A DNA stretch of 64,000 nt, taken from assembly GCA_947495795.1 (NCBI GenBank), contig CANMAI010000001.1, positions 434,001 through 498,000 of the forward strand. Reading direction: 5' to 3'. Position numbers and translations under genes: made by a program. Position 1 is the stretch's first letter. Each line of letters opens with the position of its first letter. The stretch is from an uncultured Paracoccaceae bacterium. GTDB taxonomy: Bacteria; Pseudomonadota; Alphaproteobacteria; Rhodobacterales; Rhodobacteraceae. The notes below the pieces were generated by a model. The model was not told where the DNA came from. It made no database searches and saw nothing but the letters and a program-made list of their open reading frames with translations. This document shows positions 28,345 to 36,871 of this stretch, piece by piece.

Positions 28345-28572
28345 TCAAGCTGCAAGTTGCGGCGGAAGCCCGCCTGTAAGGGTTTGGAAAAGGCGGTGAT
28401 GGGTGTTTGCCAGTCCGGAGGTCACGACACAGCCGGTCGCATCTGTTGCGCGCGCATCACCTGCTTTCACATCCGGGCCAATATCCCCGATTTTTCCATC
28501 TCGGATGAAGATCGAAGTGGCCTCAATATCATGCCGCGCGGTGTTCATCGTCGCGATAACCCGCGCGGTTTT
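28345..28572 (-). pseudogene. N-terminal fragment of an amidohydrolase (guanine/8-oxoguanine deaminase type)
   Basis: The minus strand reads KTARVIATMNTARHDI, then IFIRDGKIGDIGPDV and GCVVTSGLANTHHRLFQTLTGGLP, the N-terminus of AtzB/8-oxoguanine-deaminase-like amidohydrolases. A stop precedes the conserved start of the family and another follows after about 75 residues of an expected roughly 450. The metal motif HxH reads HHR, so one ligand is lost. No further parts of the gene were recognised to the left. This is a decayed remnant between two glycan genes. Confidence 0.75.
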
Positions 28573-28980
28573 TTACCCATACCGAAACGGTACCAAACCG
28601 GTACCAAATCCAGCCTTAGGATGCGCCACAGAATTTCGCCACTGAAAGATCCGCGAATCTCCGCGCCCATCTCTTAGCCACAAATTCAGCAATTCGAGAA
28701 AAACACATTCAAGAAGCGGCGAAACTTCGCCGATATCTCACATGAAAGCGCTTTGAACACGCACAGAAAAAACAGCAGAAAAGTCAAAATTATGCAGTAA
28801 ACAGGCGTTTCACAGGCAAATCCAGGCAATTTCGGCCGATCGACAAGCTAAAAATCGCAATAAGTGCATTTCCAAAAAAGTTTGGTAAAAGAAAGGCGTG
28901 GTGCAGGAGATCTTTGCATTGGAGCCGTATGTTGCGGTTTTGCCGAGATCGGGGGGCCTGCCACCATGGGTTGCAAGTCC
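28573..28980. other. Gene-free spacer in the glycan cluster
   Basis: No credible gene is present. CGGTACCAAA occurs twice in tandem near 28588-28609, and the stretch from about 28680 to 28890 is AT-richer than its neighbours. It may hold the promoter for the 26807-28249 gene and decayed amidohydrolase sequence. Confidence 0.4.
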
Positions 28981-29012
28981 CGGAGGTCTCGGTTCTCCAG
29001 CCGAGACCTCCG
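28981..29012 (-). terminator. 12-bp perfect hairpin after the giant glycosyltransferase
   Basis: CGGAGGTCTCGG (28981-28992) and CCGAGACCTCCG (29001-29012) pair exactly around an 8-base loop, 10 bp past the stop at 29023. There is no T-run on the minus strand, so it may be a Rho-dependent end or mRNA-stabilising structure rather than a classic terminator. Confidence 0.5.
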
Positions 29013-29022
29013 AAACCGGTTG

Positions 29023-32000
29023 CTAGCCTTCCAGGTAATTCGTAACGGCAATCATATCATCGATCACCACACCACTGTCCGAGAGCGGGTTTTCCAATGA
29101 AATCCGCAGAGTGGCAGTGCCCTCAACGGCCTCCTGAAACTCAACAGACGTAATATTCGTCTCTGCAACCAAGCCATTGGCCTGCAAAGTCACACACGGC
29201 GAGACGATGAAAAACCGCGAATCCCAGGCAATCTTCTCCGCTTGCGCCGGAGTAAGGTGGATCAGCGCAGAGTTGTCTTCGGACGGTTCAATCCGCGCAT
29301 CACGGCCAACTGTAAAGCAGCGATGTTCCGCCCGGCGAAACTCCGTGGCACGTACATAAGGGGCAATTGAAACATCATTCCCCTTCGGCACCAAAGTAAC
29401 ATCGGTGATATCGAGATAAAGAACGTGGTGTGTTGGTACCGCTATGAAAACACTGAGAAAAGAGTTGGTTTTCATGTCGGATAGATCGAAGTCATTCAGA
29501 TTGAAACTGAAGGTCGTTCGCTCCCAATCCTTTGAAACACGTACAGTCTGCAAAGGATGTACGTCCCGCAAATCACCACTATCAGGATCCGTGGTGACGC
29601 GCAGAAAGACAACAAGATCTCCCTCATATGAAGCCCGTGTAACAAGCGACAGCTCGACCTCTCGCTCAAGTATATTGCCAAGTTCAAAATTTCTTTGCGA
29701 AAGAAAGAGATAGCCCTCAGGATCTGCGGCGTTCAACTGCATCCGGATGTAGGAACCGTTGCGAGCATGGGAAATCGATAGCAGTGCATTGTCATTCCGC
29801 TGAGAAACGATCAGACCGGGCCGTTCCTTTGGAGTTGGAACAAGCCATTCATTGGCAGTGTACTGATAAGGCTTGATCCCCTCAAAACGGTTTCCAATCG
29901 TCCAGAATTCAAAAGACGGATTTAGGATAACGTTCTGCTGCATGCCGGAATTCATCTCCCGGCTTTTGTGCTGCTGGTGCAATTGCTGCAATCGGCTGAG
30001 CATGGGATCCGTTGGCCTGATCCTGTTTCTCTCAATAAAATCAATTGCCTGACCTATGTTCCCATCAGCAGCCATAAGTTGGGCCACTGTTTCACAGGCT
30101 TCGGGCCCATTCGGGCCACCACGCGCATTGGTCAGTTTTTCCTCCAGTTCCGGATGCTTTCGGCTCTTAGCACCCTCCCGGATCCAGTAATCATACTCCT
30201 CAGTAACCGCGGAGTAGAAACTGAGCCGCATCAGGCCACGCATCTGAGACAGATCAATCTTGCGATGTGTATCAAACAGTGCCGTAACGCCACGCAACTG
30301 GTTGATGATGTACTTGCCGGAGTTCAACTCCTTCATCATGCCTTCATCTTCAGAGCGATATTCGAAGAGATAATCAGGGATCAGCTGCATTTTCATGCCG
30401 CTCAGATAGGCTCGGGTAAAAAGCTCATAGTCCTCACAACCAACGGCATACTGTTCAGTGTAGCCGCCAATTGCTTCAAAAGCGCTACGCTTTATCAAAG
30501 CGTTGGCATCACCGAATGTGTTGCCAAGAACCGCCAGCTCCAGAGATGGGCCAACGGGTAGGTAGATATCGAATGCTTCTCGCGCCCCGGCGCGGGTGCG
30601 GAACATCTTGGAAACTGAGTTAAGCACGTCGGCATCGGTGGACAATGCAACCTTAACGAATGTTTCAATCTCTTCGGGAAGCGCAATATTGTCATCATCC
30701 ATAAAGAGAAAGTAATCGCCCTCAGCGTGAAATACCCCAAAATTTCGGGCAGCCCCAAGATACCGGTTTTCTTGCCGAACAAGACGTATTCGAGGATCAT
30801 CTGCAGCAGCAACCAAGCGCTCAGCTGCCGCATATTCGGCGGCATTGGATCCATCATCGACGATCACGATTTCTATCTTGTCGTAGGTTTGCTCAAGCAG
30901 GCTGGCCAAAGCATGGCGCAGCGTGGAAACGCGATTGTGGTGGACCAGAATAATGGAGACCAGAGGGTCTTTGGCCTTTTTCCCCTTGGTCGTCTTCACC
31001 GGATCAAGCGAAACAACCGCCTTGCTCGGATCCGGTGCACTACCTGGTTTTTCCAGATCTGCCAGAAGCTTGTCCCAAGCCGCGGCCGCATCCAGATGCA
31101 TCGGATCAACCGTCCCGATCACGATACCTTTCTCAAGAGCGCCGGAGATTTTGCGCGCCAGCTCATTCGCGGTCGGTTCAAAAAGGATCGCCTCACGCTC
31201 CGGCTCTGCCACCATCGTCCGCAACGCACCGCGCGCCGAAATCAGAGTCGGGACACCGAAAACTAGGCATTCATAGGCTGTGAGCCCAAAGGATTCGTCC
31301 CGCGATGGAAGCACCGTGAGCGGTTTGTTCTCCACAAGATAAGTGATTGCCTGCTCGTGACTGAAGTTGTTCAGAAACTCGAATTCACATTCCCATCCGG
31401 ACGCATATTCCAGAACAGCACTGGCTGAATTGCGGTAGCCATTCACGCAGAAAGAACCCAAAAAGGTTACTTTCTTTGGCAGCTTCAGATTGTTCTTATG
31501 CAGGTATTTGATGGCATCCAGAAACGTGAAAATCCCCTTTCGCGTCTCCAAGCGGCCGAAGAAGCAAACTTCATCGACAGATTGCATATCTCCTTGGGTC
31601 AGCCCGGTACGAAGGTCCAGCCGATGGGGAAGGACATTGGAAATAGGGCGCGTGTCCTCAGGCAGAACCCAACCCTGCTCTTCGCACCAATCTATGATGT
31701 CTTGGCTCGGCGCCACTGCAAAATCAGAATACTCAAGCTGCTTTCGCTCAAGCTCGTAAAGCAGCATGTCGCGCGATGTATCCGTAACCATATTCAGCGT
31801 GCGCGCCCATTCCGAAGGACCGTGGATGACCGAGCCTATGCGCGTTTCCTCGAAGCCAAGACCGAGGCTGCGGCTGAGTGCCGTATAATAGCCCAGACCC
31901 AGATAATCATGAAAGAAGATGACATCGAATTCATCTTCCATGGCCTCAAGATACTCCTTCACCGCAAAAGAGCGCTTTGGAATGCTGTCGAGCGGATAGA

Positions 32001-32214
32001 ACGTATCAAATTCGGCGCGAATGAACCGGATGTTGCGCTCATTGTAAAAGCGCTCCCACTCCCCCGCCTCGTCTTTCTTCAGGCCGGGATGCACGTAGAG
32101 CACGGTAACCTCATGCTCCTTCGCATGATGCTCGGCCTGGCCGGCAAGCGCCGTCGCAATACCTCCACCATTGAACGGCCCCAGGATTTCGAGCGCTACA
32201 AAGCAGATCCGCAT
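29023..32214 (-). CDS. Giant two-domain glycosyltransferase (GT4 then GT2) with C-terminal beta domain
   Basis: The 1063-residue protein starts at MRICFVALEILGPFNGGGIA; an upstream ATG at 32271 is less likely. Residues 1-390 are GT-B/GT4, with CFFGRLETRKGIFTF and RDESFGLTAYECLVFG. Residues 418-650 are GT2: VSIILVHHNRVSTLRHAL, VIVDDGS, LGAARNFG, the metal-binding MDDDN and CEDYELFTRAYL. A helical part follows, and from about 761 a beta-rich domain (VILNPSFEFWTIGN, then WERTTFSFNL) resembles a carbohydrate-binding sandwich. Domain order is the reverse of the 24210-26810 gene. It probably builds a repetitive surface glycan; substrate unknown. Confidence 0.9.
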   Translation of the reverse strand: MRICFVALEILGPFNGGGIATALAGQAEHHAKEHEVTVLYVHPGLKKDEAGEWERFYNERNIRFIRAEFDTFYPLDSIPKRSFAVKEYLEAMEDEFDVIFFHDYLGLGYYTALSRSLGLGFEETRIGSVIHGPSEWARTLNMVTDTSRDMLLYELERKQLEYSDFAVAPSQDIIDWCEEQGWVLPEDTRPISNVLPHRLDLRTGLTQGDMQSVDEVCFFGRLETRKGIFTFLDAIKYLHKNNLKLPKKVTFLGSFCVNGYRNSASAVLEYASGWECEFEFLNNFSHEQAITYLVENKPLTVLPSRDESFGLTAYECLVFGVPTLISARGALRTMVAEPEREAILFEPTANELARKISGALEKGIVIGTVDPMHLDAAAAWDKLLADLEKPGSAPDPSKAVVSLDPVKTTKGKKAKDPLVSIILVHHNRVSTLRHALASLLEQTYDKIEIVIVDDGSNAAEYAAAERLVAAADDPRIRLVRQENRYLGAARNFGVFHAEGDYFLFMDDDNIALPEEIETFVKVALSTDADVLNSVSKMFRTRAGAREAFDIYLPVGPSLELAVLGNTFGDANALIKRSAFEAIGGYTEQYAVGCEDYELFTRAYLSGMKMQLIPDYLFEYRSEDEGMMKELNSGKYIINQLRGVTALFDTHRKIDLSQMRGLMRLSFYSAVTEEYDYWIREGAKSRKHPELEEKLTNARGGPNGPEACETVAQLMAADGNIGQAIDFIERNRIRPTDPMLSRLQQLHQQHKSREMNSGMQQNVILNPSFEFWTIGNRFEGIKPYQYTANEWLVPTPKERPGLIVSQRNDNALLSISHARNGSYIRMQLNAADPEGYLFLSQRNFELGNILEREVELSLVTRASYEGDLVVFLRVTTDPDSGDLRDVHPLQTVRVSKDWERTTFSFNLNDFDLSDMKTNSFLSVFIAVPTHHVLYLDITDVTLVPKGNDVSIAPYVRATEFRRAEHRCFTVGRDARIEPSEDNSALIHLTPAQAEKIAWDSRFFIVSPCVTLQANGLVAETNITSVEFQEAVEGTATLRISLENPLSDSGVVIDDMIAVTNYLEG

Positions 32215-32413
32215 TCTAACCTTCCAACTCTTCAGTGCAGCCCGCAAGCCGCCTTCCTTTTTCCCAGGCATTCAGGGAATTGGGCCGTGTATCAACCAAA
32301 CCGTACATGTTTAAAAGCAAAAACAAGGTGTCCGGGCGTGAGGCCAGCTTCTCCGAAGCGTTATCGGCCGATCGGCCTTAATAAACCATCCAATGCAGCA
32401 AAGATAAGGCGAC

Positions 32414-33292
32414 CTAGCTCTCTTCTTGTTCGCTCAACTTTTCCAGAAGCTTGGTCGCATTCTCATTCCCCATCTCAAGAGATTTTTTGGCAAGTTTCCC
32501 TGCCATTTCCGTATTCCCAATCTGAAAATAGCACCATGCAAGGCGCAATCTCGGCTGGGGCCCAAGAGGTTCAATCGAGTGAGATTTCTCAAAAGCTTCA
32601 ATCGCGGCCTCCCGGTCTTCGAGGTCGACCAGCAGGCTAGCAATTCGGCGGAGGGTCGCCGCCTCCGGCAGGCTTTTTACTGCCTGCTCCAGAAGGGCTA
32701 CGGCGGAGCGCTTTGCATTTTGCCTAAGCTTGATCTCTGCGGCGATCTTAAAAAAGTATGCCCATTCACGGTGCTGTCGTTTAGGCGCGATTGCATGAGG
32801 CAGATCGGCGTTCAGCAAGGCTTCCGCGCGTTCAAGATCATGCCGCTTGATTAAGCCATCGTAGATTGAGGCGCTGAGGCCGATATCGAACCGCTCATCC
32901 GGGGCGCGACTTTCATACCGACTGATGGAGCTCTCCTCCACCAGAGACTGACGCATCAGATTGAGATAAAGCGTGCTGGTAAAGAGCATGGATTTGGTAA
33001 CAATCGCAGCTGCAGGATCGGCTGCAAGCACGCCACCGAAACTGGCCGCGTTCGCGAGATTGACGCCGCTTAGGGCCTTTTCCACGTCCGGTAATGCGGC
33101 CACAAGGCCCTTGCATCGCTCCAGCTCATCTGCAGAAACAGTGCCCGAACCCGTTCGCTTTAGTTCACCTTCCGGGCCGTCCTGCGCAAGCACTACCCGA
33201 AACTGCCACCGGCGCTGGGTCGGCATCTCAAAATACTCATAGATGAGTATATCGTCTGCACGCCTTGCGGGTATGAAAATGCGTTCACTCAC
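32414..33292 (-). CDS. TPR-repeat protein of the glycan cluster
   Basis: The start chosen is GTG 33292 (MSERIFIPARR), with GGGAGG about 5 nt upstream, giving 292 residues; a longer frame begins at 33331. The N-terminal 80 residues look alpha/beta. The C-terminal half has helical tetratricopeptide-like pairs, such as AEALLNADLPHAIAP, AVALLEQAVKSLPEAATLRRIA and AAIEAFEKSHSIEPLGPQPRLRLAWCYFQIGN. No signal peptide or membrane helix is seen. TPR proteins bind partners; here probably the glycosyltransferase downstream by 199 bp. The exact role is unknown. Confidence 0.75.
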   Translation of the reverse strand: MSERIFIPARRADDILIYEYFEMPTQRRWQFRVVLAQDGPEGELKRTGSGTVSADELERCKGLVAALPDVEKALSGVNLANAASFGGVLAADPAAAIVTKSMLFTSTLYLNLMRQSLVEESSISRYESRAPDERFDIGLSASIYDGLIKRHDLERAEALLNADLPHAIAPKRQHREWAYFFKIAAEIKLRQNAKRSAVALLEQAVKSLPEAATLRRIASLLVDLEDREAAIEAFEKSHSIEPLGPQPRLRLAWCYFQIGNTEMAGKLAKKSLEMGNENATKLLEKLSEQEES

Positions 33293-33338
33293 CGTGCCTC
33301 CCTTCCTTGGCACAGCGTCAACGCCGACCAAAGCAACA

Positions 33339-33415
33339 TGGTGACCCCGGCAGGATTCGAACCTGCAACCTGTCCCTTAGGAGGGGACTGCTCTATCCAG
33401 TTGAGCCACGGGGCC
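33339..33415 (-). tRNA. tRNA-Arg (anticodon CCT)
   Basis: The reverse complement forms a 77-nt cloverleaf with encoded CCA: acceptor GGCCCCG/CGGGGTC, D arm GCTC...GAGC, anticodon stem GTCCC/GGGAC with loop CTCCTAA, and T arm GCAGG-TTCGAAT-CCTGC. It reads AGG arginine codons. No att-like duplicate of its 3' end was found in the window. Confidence 0.97.
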
Positions 33416-33654
33416 AGATGTCCGGGATACGAAAGCCGGTCCGTTTTGGGAAGGAAAAAATCGTTTCAGTGCGGACGAGGCGCACTAACTCCGGTTAAAT
33501 CCTGACAAATTCAACTTGTTAAATCTTTCTTTACCGTAAAGAGGCCAATTTTAACAAAAGTATTAGTGTGTCAAAAAGTTGGGAAAGCCCTTGCTTCACT
33601 TCAAACTGCCAGCGATTGGAATGAGGCTGAGGGCATGATCGACATGTTCCATGC

Positions 33655-35238
33655 GTGTCTCGGATGATTTTCCTTCGTCGCCCTAAAGCCAAGGGGAGAG
33701 TGCAAGATCGTTTCAGTGTCTTTCGGCTGCTCCGCTCAAACACCCTTCGCCTATCCCTGTATCTGATAGCAGGGATCCTTGCAGGCACTCTGACGAACAA
33801 TTCTTTTGCCAGTTGGCGCTACGAAGCCGAGATCATACTTGCCAAGCCGCAGGGCGAGGATCCGTCCCTTCCGGGGCTGAACTGGGTTCTTTCCAGCTCA
33901 ATTGTGGAGAACTTTCCCTCCGCCAAGTTGCGAATACTCCGTGGATCTGATGGCCAAAAAATGAGCCTGCGGCTTTGGGGGGAGACGGCTGAAGCGGCTT
34001 TGCAAGCGGCCAACATCGTTGCTGCCGGTCTGGAGACAGAAGCCACCCACAGGGTTGCGAGGGCCTACGCTCTACAGATCCGAAAAGTGAATGAAGAAAT
34101 CACGACCGCTGCCCGGTCGCTTCAGAATCGAAATCAAGCTGTTGATAGATCGATAATCCTGTCTGATGCCCGTCGCTCCGAGGGCACCAACAGTTCGCTG
34201 CTTGAAGAAACAAAGGTCGCCGATGCCGGTCCCCCCCAAAGGATCGAGGCTCTCCAGACAAGGTTGTTTCTTTCTGAGCTTCGGAAGCGGCGGACGGAAC
34301 TGGCACACTATGCTTCAAGTCAGCTCGCGCCGCTCAAAATAGCCTCAACAAAACTCAGGCACTCACCCATCTGGGGTTGGCCGTCCACATGGATCTTCGC
34401 GTTCTTCGCAATGGCCTCTCTTACAGCTGGCCTTGTCGCAACAGTGTGGCCGCTACTCTTTGAAAGAGGCTTTCTCACCCGAGGCCAGTTGCAAAGAGCT
34501 ACGGGGCAAGCAGTTCTTGGCGTTTTGCCCGAGGCTACTCGCAAATCCAGAAACCCCCTGAATACTTTCCTGCACCGACCCGCCTCAGAACTGACAGAAA
34601 GGTTTCGTGCGCTTAGAACAGCACTGCTGCTCAAGACCAGCAAATCGGAAGCTTCCGTCATTATGATCACGTCATCGTGCCGCGCTGAGGGGGCATCAAC
34701 CACGGCCCTCCTGCTCGCGCAAACGCTTGCCAACTGGGGTGGCTCCGTATTGCTCATCGATGCGGACGCCAGAAACAGAAGTCTCTCCGCTAAAGTGGGG
34801 GTGAAAAATGCACACGGCATCCTCTCCGTACTTGCGGGGATTTGTTCATTGAAAGAGGCAGCCTTGGAACCGGACGGGCTTTCAATCGATGTTCTGGTTG
34901 CCGAGGACGCATCAGCGCATGCGGGAGATATTCTGGTAACGGAGCGGTTCGCCAATTTCCTCACTTGGGCGCGCGATCATTATGACCACATTCTCATCGA
35001 CACACCCCCGGTTGAGACCAGTTCCGCCACCCTGGCAATGGCAAAACTTGCCGATCAGATCCTCTATCAAGTTCATTGGAAAAAGACGCATAAGGAAGTT
35101 GTTGAAAGCGGGATAGACGCCTTGATCCAGGCGGGTGGGAAGATTGGCGGCCTAATTTTGGCGCGGCAGGACAGCCGCAGACTGAAGCGTATGGGATTCG
35201 GGCAGAGCAATGATCTATCAGCGCCGCAACCTGTATGA
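33655..35238 (+). CDS. Wzz/CpsD-like polysaccharide protein with degenerate P-loop
   Basis: The 527-residue protein has a membrane helix at about 31-46, a periplasmic part to 240 with coiled-coil character (VRAYALQIRKVNEEITTAARSL region), and a second helix at 246-268. A BY-kinase-like cytoplasmic domain follows. Residues 338-351 read ITSSCRAEGASTTA where the family has GEGKST, so the Walker A Lys is Ala. Walker A' (VLLIDADARN, 365-374) and Walker B (ILIDTPP) are kept. No C-terminal tyrosine cluster is present. It probably controls polymer length or export, but autokinase activity is doubtful. The start is GTG 33655; ATG 33664 is an alternative. Confidence 0.85.
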   Translation: MSRMIFLRRPKAKGRVQDRFSVFRLLRSNTLRLSLYLIAGILAGTLTNNSFASWRYEAEIILAKPQGEDPSLPGLNWVLSSSIVENFPSAKLRILRGSDGQKMSLRLWGETAEAALQAANIVAAGLETEATHRVARAYALQIRKVNEEITTAARSLQNRNQAVDRSIILSDARRSEGTNSSLLEETKVADAGPPQRIEALQTRLFLSELRKRRTELAHYASSQLAPLKIASTKLRHSPIWGWPSTWIFAFFAMASLTAGLVATVWPLLFERGFLTRGQLQRATGQAVLGVLPEATRKSRNPLNTFLHRPASELTERFRALRTALLLKTSKSEASVIMITSSCRAEGASTTALLLAQTLANWGGSVLLIDADARNRSLSAKVGVKNAHGILSVLAGICSLKEAALEPDGLSIDVLVAEDASAHAGDILVTERFANFLTWARDHYDHILIDTPPVETSSATLAMAKLADQILYQVHWKKTHKEVVESGIDALIQAGGKIGGLILARQDSRRLKRMGFGQSNDLSAPQPV

Positions 35239-36004
35239 AGCACCAGCAAAGTGGCTGCCCGCAAGCGGACAGGCGCAGAGGCTTCCCTTTGTACACGATC
35301 CCTGCGAGACGCACAGCCTTGCACCAGCCGAGCCGCTGTTTGTTGTCGGAGACGTGCACGGGCGGATAGACTTGCTCGAGCCGCTCCTAATGGAACTGCT
35401 CAACGCCAATGCGCGAATTGTACTGGTGGGGGATTATATCGATCGCGGCCCCGAAAGTGCTGCCACTCTTGCTCTCTTACAGCAAGCTCTAAGTCAAGGT
35501 TACCCGCTGACATGCCTCATGGGAAACCATGAGGCGATGCTCCTCAAATTCCTCGCCATGCCTGAATCAATGAGCGCATGGCTTTGTCATGGGGGCCGAG
35601 AAACACTGACAAGCTTCGGCCTCTCCGATACAGGCGTTGAAAAACTGCCAGTCCACGAGCTTCGCCGCCTTGCCACAGCTCTCCGCCAGGTCATTCCTGA
35701 TGCAATACTCAGTTTTTTGAGAGCGCTGCCCACGCACTACCAGTCCGGCAACGTCTTTGTCTCTCACGCGGGAACAAACGCGGATATGCCGCTCGACAGA
35801 CAAAGCGCCAGGCAGCTTTTGTGGGGCCACCGATGCACAAATTCCGCGCGAGCTTGCGGAACGTGGGTTGTCCAAGGCCACATTGTTCAGAGGAAACCGA
35901 TGCTCTCCCGCCGTCATATTTCCCTGGATACGGGTGCCTTTTCAACTGGAAGACTGACTGTCGCAGAAATCAGAGCCGGGTCTGTAGAATTCTTTGAGGC
36001 TTAG
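35210..36004 (+). CDS. PPP-family serine/threonine protein phosphatase
   Basis: The 264-residue product has the phosphatase core GDVHG (47-51), GDYIDRG (74-80), GNHE (105-108), FVSHAG with His186 and QGHI with His224. These are the two-metal ligands of PrpA-like bacterial PPP enzymes. It begins 29 bp inside the Wzz/CpsD-like gene in another frame, so the two are translationally linked. It may dephosphorylate a regulator or enzyme of glycan synthesis; diadenosine-tetraphosphate hydrolysis is an alternative. The substrate is not known. Confidence 0.88.
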   Translation: MIYQRRNLYEAPAKWLPASGQAQRLPFVHDPCETHSLAPAEPLFVVGDVHGRIDLLEPLLMELLNANARIVLVGDYIDRGPESAATLALLQQALSQGYPLTCLMGNHEAMLLKFLAMPESMSAWLCHGGRETLTSFGLSDTGVEKLPVHELRRLATALRQVIPDAILSFLRALPTHYQSGNVFVSHAGTNADMPLDRQSARQLLWGHRCTNSARACGTWVVQGHIVQRKPMLSRRHISLDTGAFSTGRLTVAEIRAGSVEFFEA

Positions 36005-36005
36005 T

Positions 36006-36060
36006 GCGTTCGGGTGATTTGAGGTGCCACACGTTGCTGGCCAACTCAAATCCCAAACGC
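36006..36060. terminator. Long imperfect stem-loop between convergent genes
   Basis: GCGTT-C-GGG-T-GATTTGAG (36006-36023) pairs with CTCAAATCCC-A-AACGC (36045-36060), with an exact 8-bp inner core and about 15 pairs in all. It fills the gap between the phosphatase gene and the convergent Crp-family gene. There is no T-run. A shared transcription end is inferred. Confidence 0.45.
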
Positions 36061-36071
36061 TTCAGGGCGCA

Positions 36072-36782
36072 TTATTCACTCTGAAGGCTGGCCTGATACT
36101 CCTCCATCGCATCAACCGACGGCACAAAAAGGCCGCGGCCGCGACGCTCCAGTATCTTGGCCTTTTTCATGCGGCCTATTTCGCGCGCTACAGCTTCGCG
36201 ATTTGTGAAAACGAAAGCCGCCAGTTCCGCCTGGGTGGGGGGCTTGGGCAATTCCGCAGTACCGTCATCCGCCTCCACGGCACGAAACATGCGGATCAGC
36301 TCAAGCCGGATCCGATCATCCGCCTTGTGGGCGGTAAAGTCACTCACGCGCCGGGTCATTTCTCGCAGCTTACCTACAAGACGTGCCATCAACGCAAAAC
36401 TCATGTCCGCATGCTGGGAGAGAATTTCGCGGAACTGGCTCTCGGAAACACGTGCAATACGGCTTTCGTCCATCGCGACGACGCTTGCAGAACGCGGCTC
36501 ATGATCGATCACCGCAAACTCGCCCACGCAGTCCCCTTCGGCGATCGCCGAAAATGAAACCTCCCGACCCTTTGCCGAAAAATTGGCAACACGTACAGCG
36601 CCTTCAAGGAGGAACAGAACATCGAGGCTCGTCTCTTCGGCATCCAGCACGATCTGGCCGGAAGAATACCGTGTGACCGTCCACGCCTTTTCCAAAGCCG
36701 TGCGGCTTGCAGGCTGAAGTTGGCCGAGGAGCGTGTCCTCAGGGTACTGAACTTCAAGATTTGCGTTGTACTTGAGTGCCAT
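36072..36782 (-). CDS. Crp/Fnr-family transcriptional regulator
   Basis: The start chosen is MALKYNANLEVQYP, 236 residues. Residues 20-140 form a cNMP-binding-type beta barrel (FLLEGAVRVANFSAKGREVSFSAIAEGDCVGEFAVIDHEPRS in part). A long dimer helix follows, then a winged helix with PKPPTQAELAAFVFTNREAVAREIGRMKKAKILE. There is no cysteine cluster for an iron-sulfur centre, so it is not an FNR-type oxygen sensor. The EFAVIDHEPRSASV segment lies where Crp holds cAMP, so a cyclic nucleotide is possible. The target is unknown. Confidence 0.9.
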   Translation of the reverse strand: MALKYNANLEVQYPEDTLLGQLQPASRTALEKAWTVTRYSSGQIVLDAEETSLDVLFLLEGAVRVANFSAKGREVSFSAIAEGDCVGEFAVIDHEPRSASVVAMDESRIARVSESQFREILSQHADMSFALMARLVGKLREMTRRVSDFTAHKADDRIRLELIRMFRAVEADDGTAELPKPPTQAELAAFVFTNREAVAREIGRMKKAKILERRGRGLFVPSVDAMEEYQASLQSE

Positions 36783-36871
36783 GGCGCAACTGTACGAACT
36801 TAGCCCGTCTTGTCCAGATCGGCTTACAGGCAAGCGATGATGGAAAGGGCTTTCGTGCCATTCCGATCACG

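Noticed and set aside
33339-33415. Second integrated element at tRNA-Arg(CCT)
   Set aside because: No integrase and no duplicate of the tRNA 3' end was found on either side.
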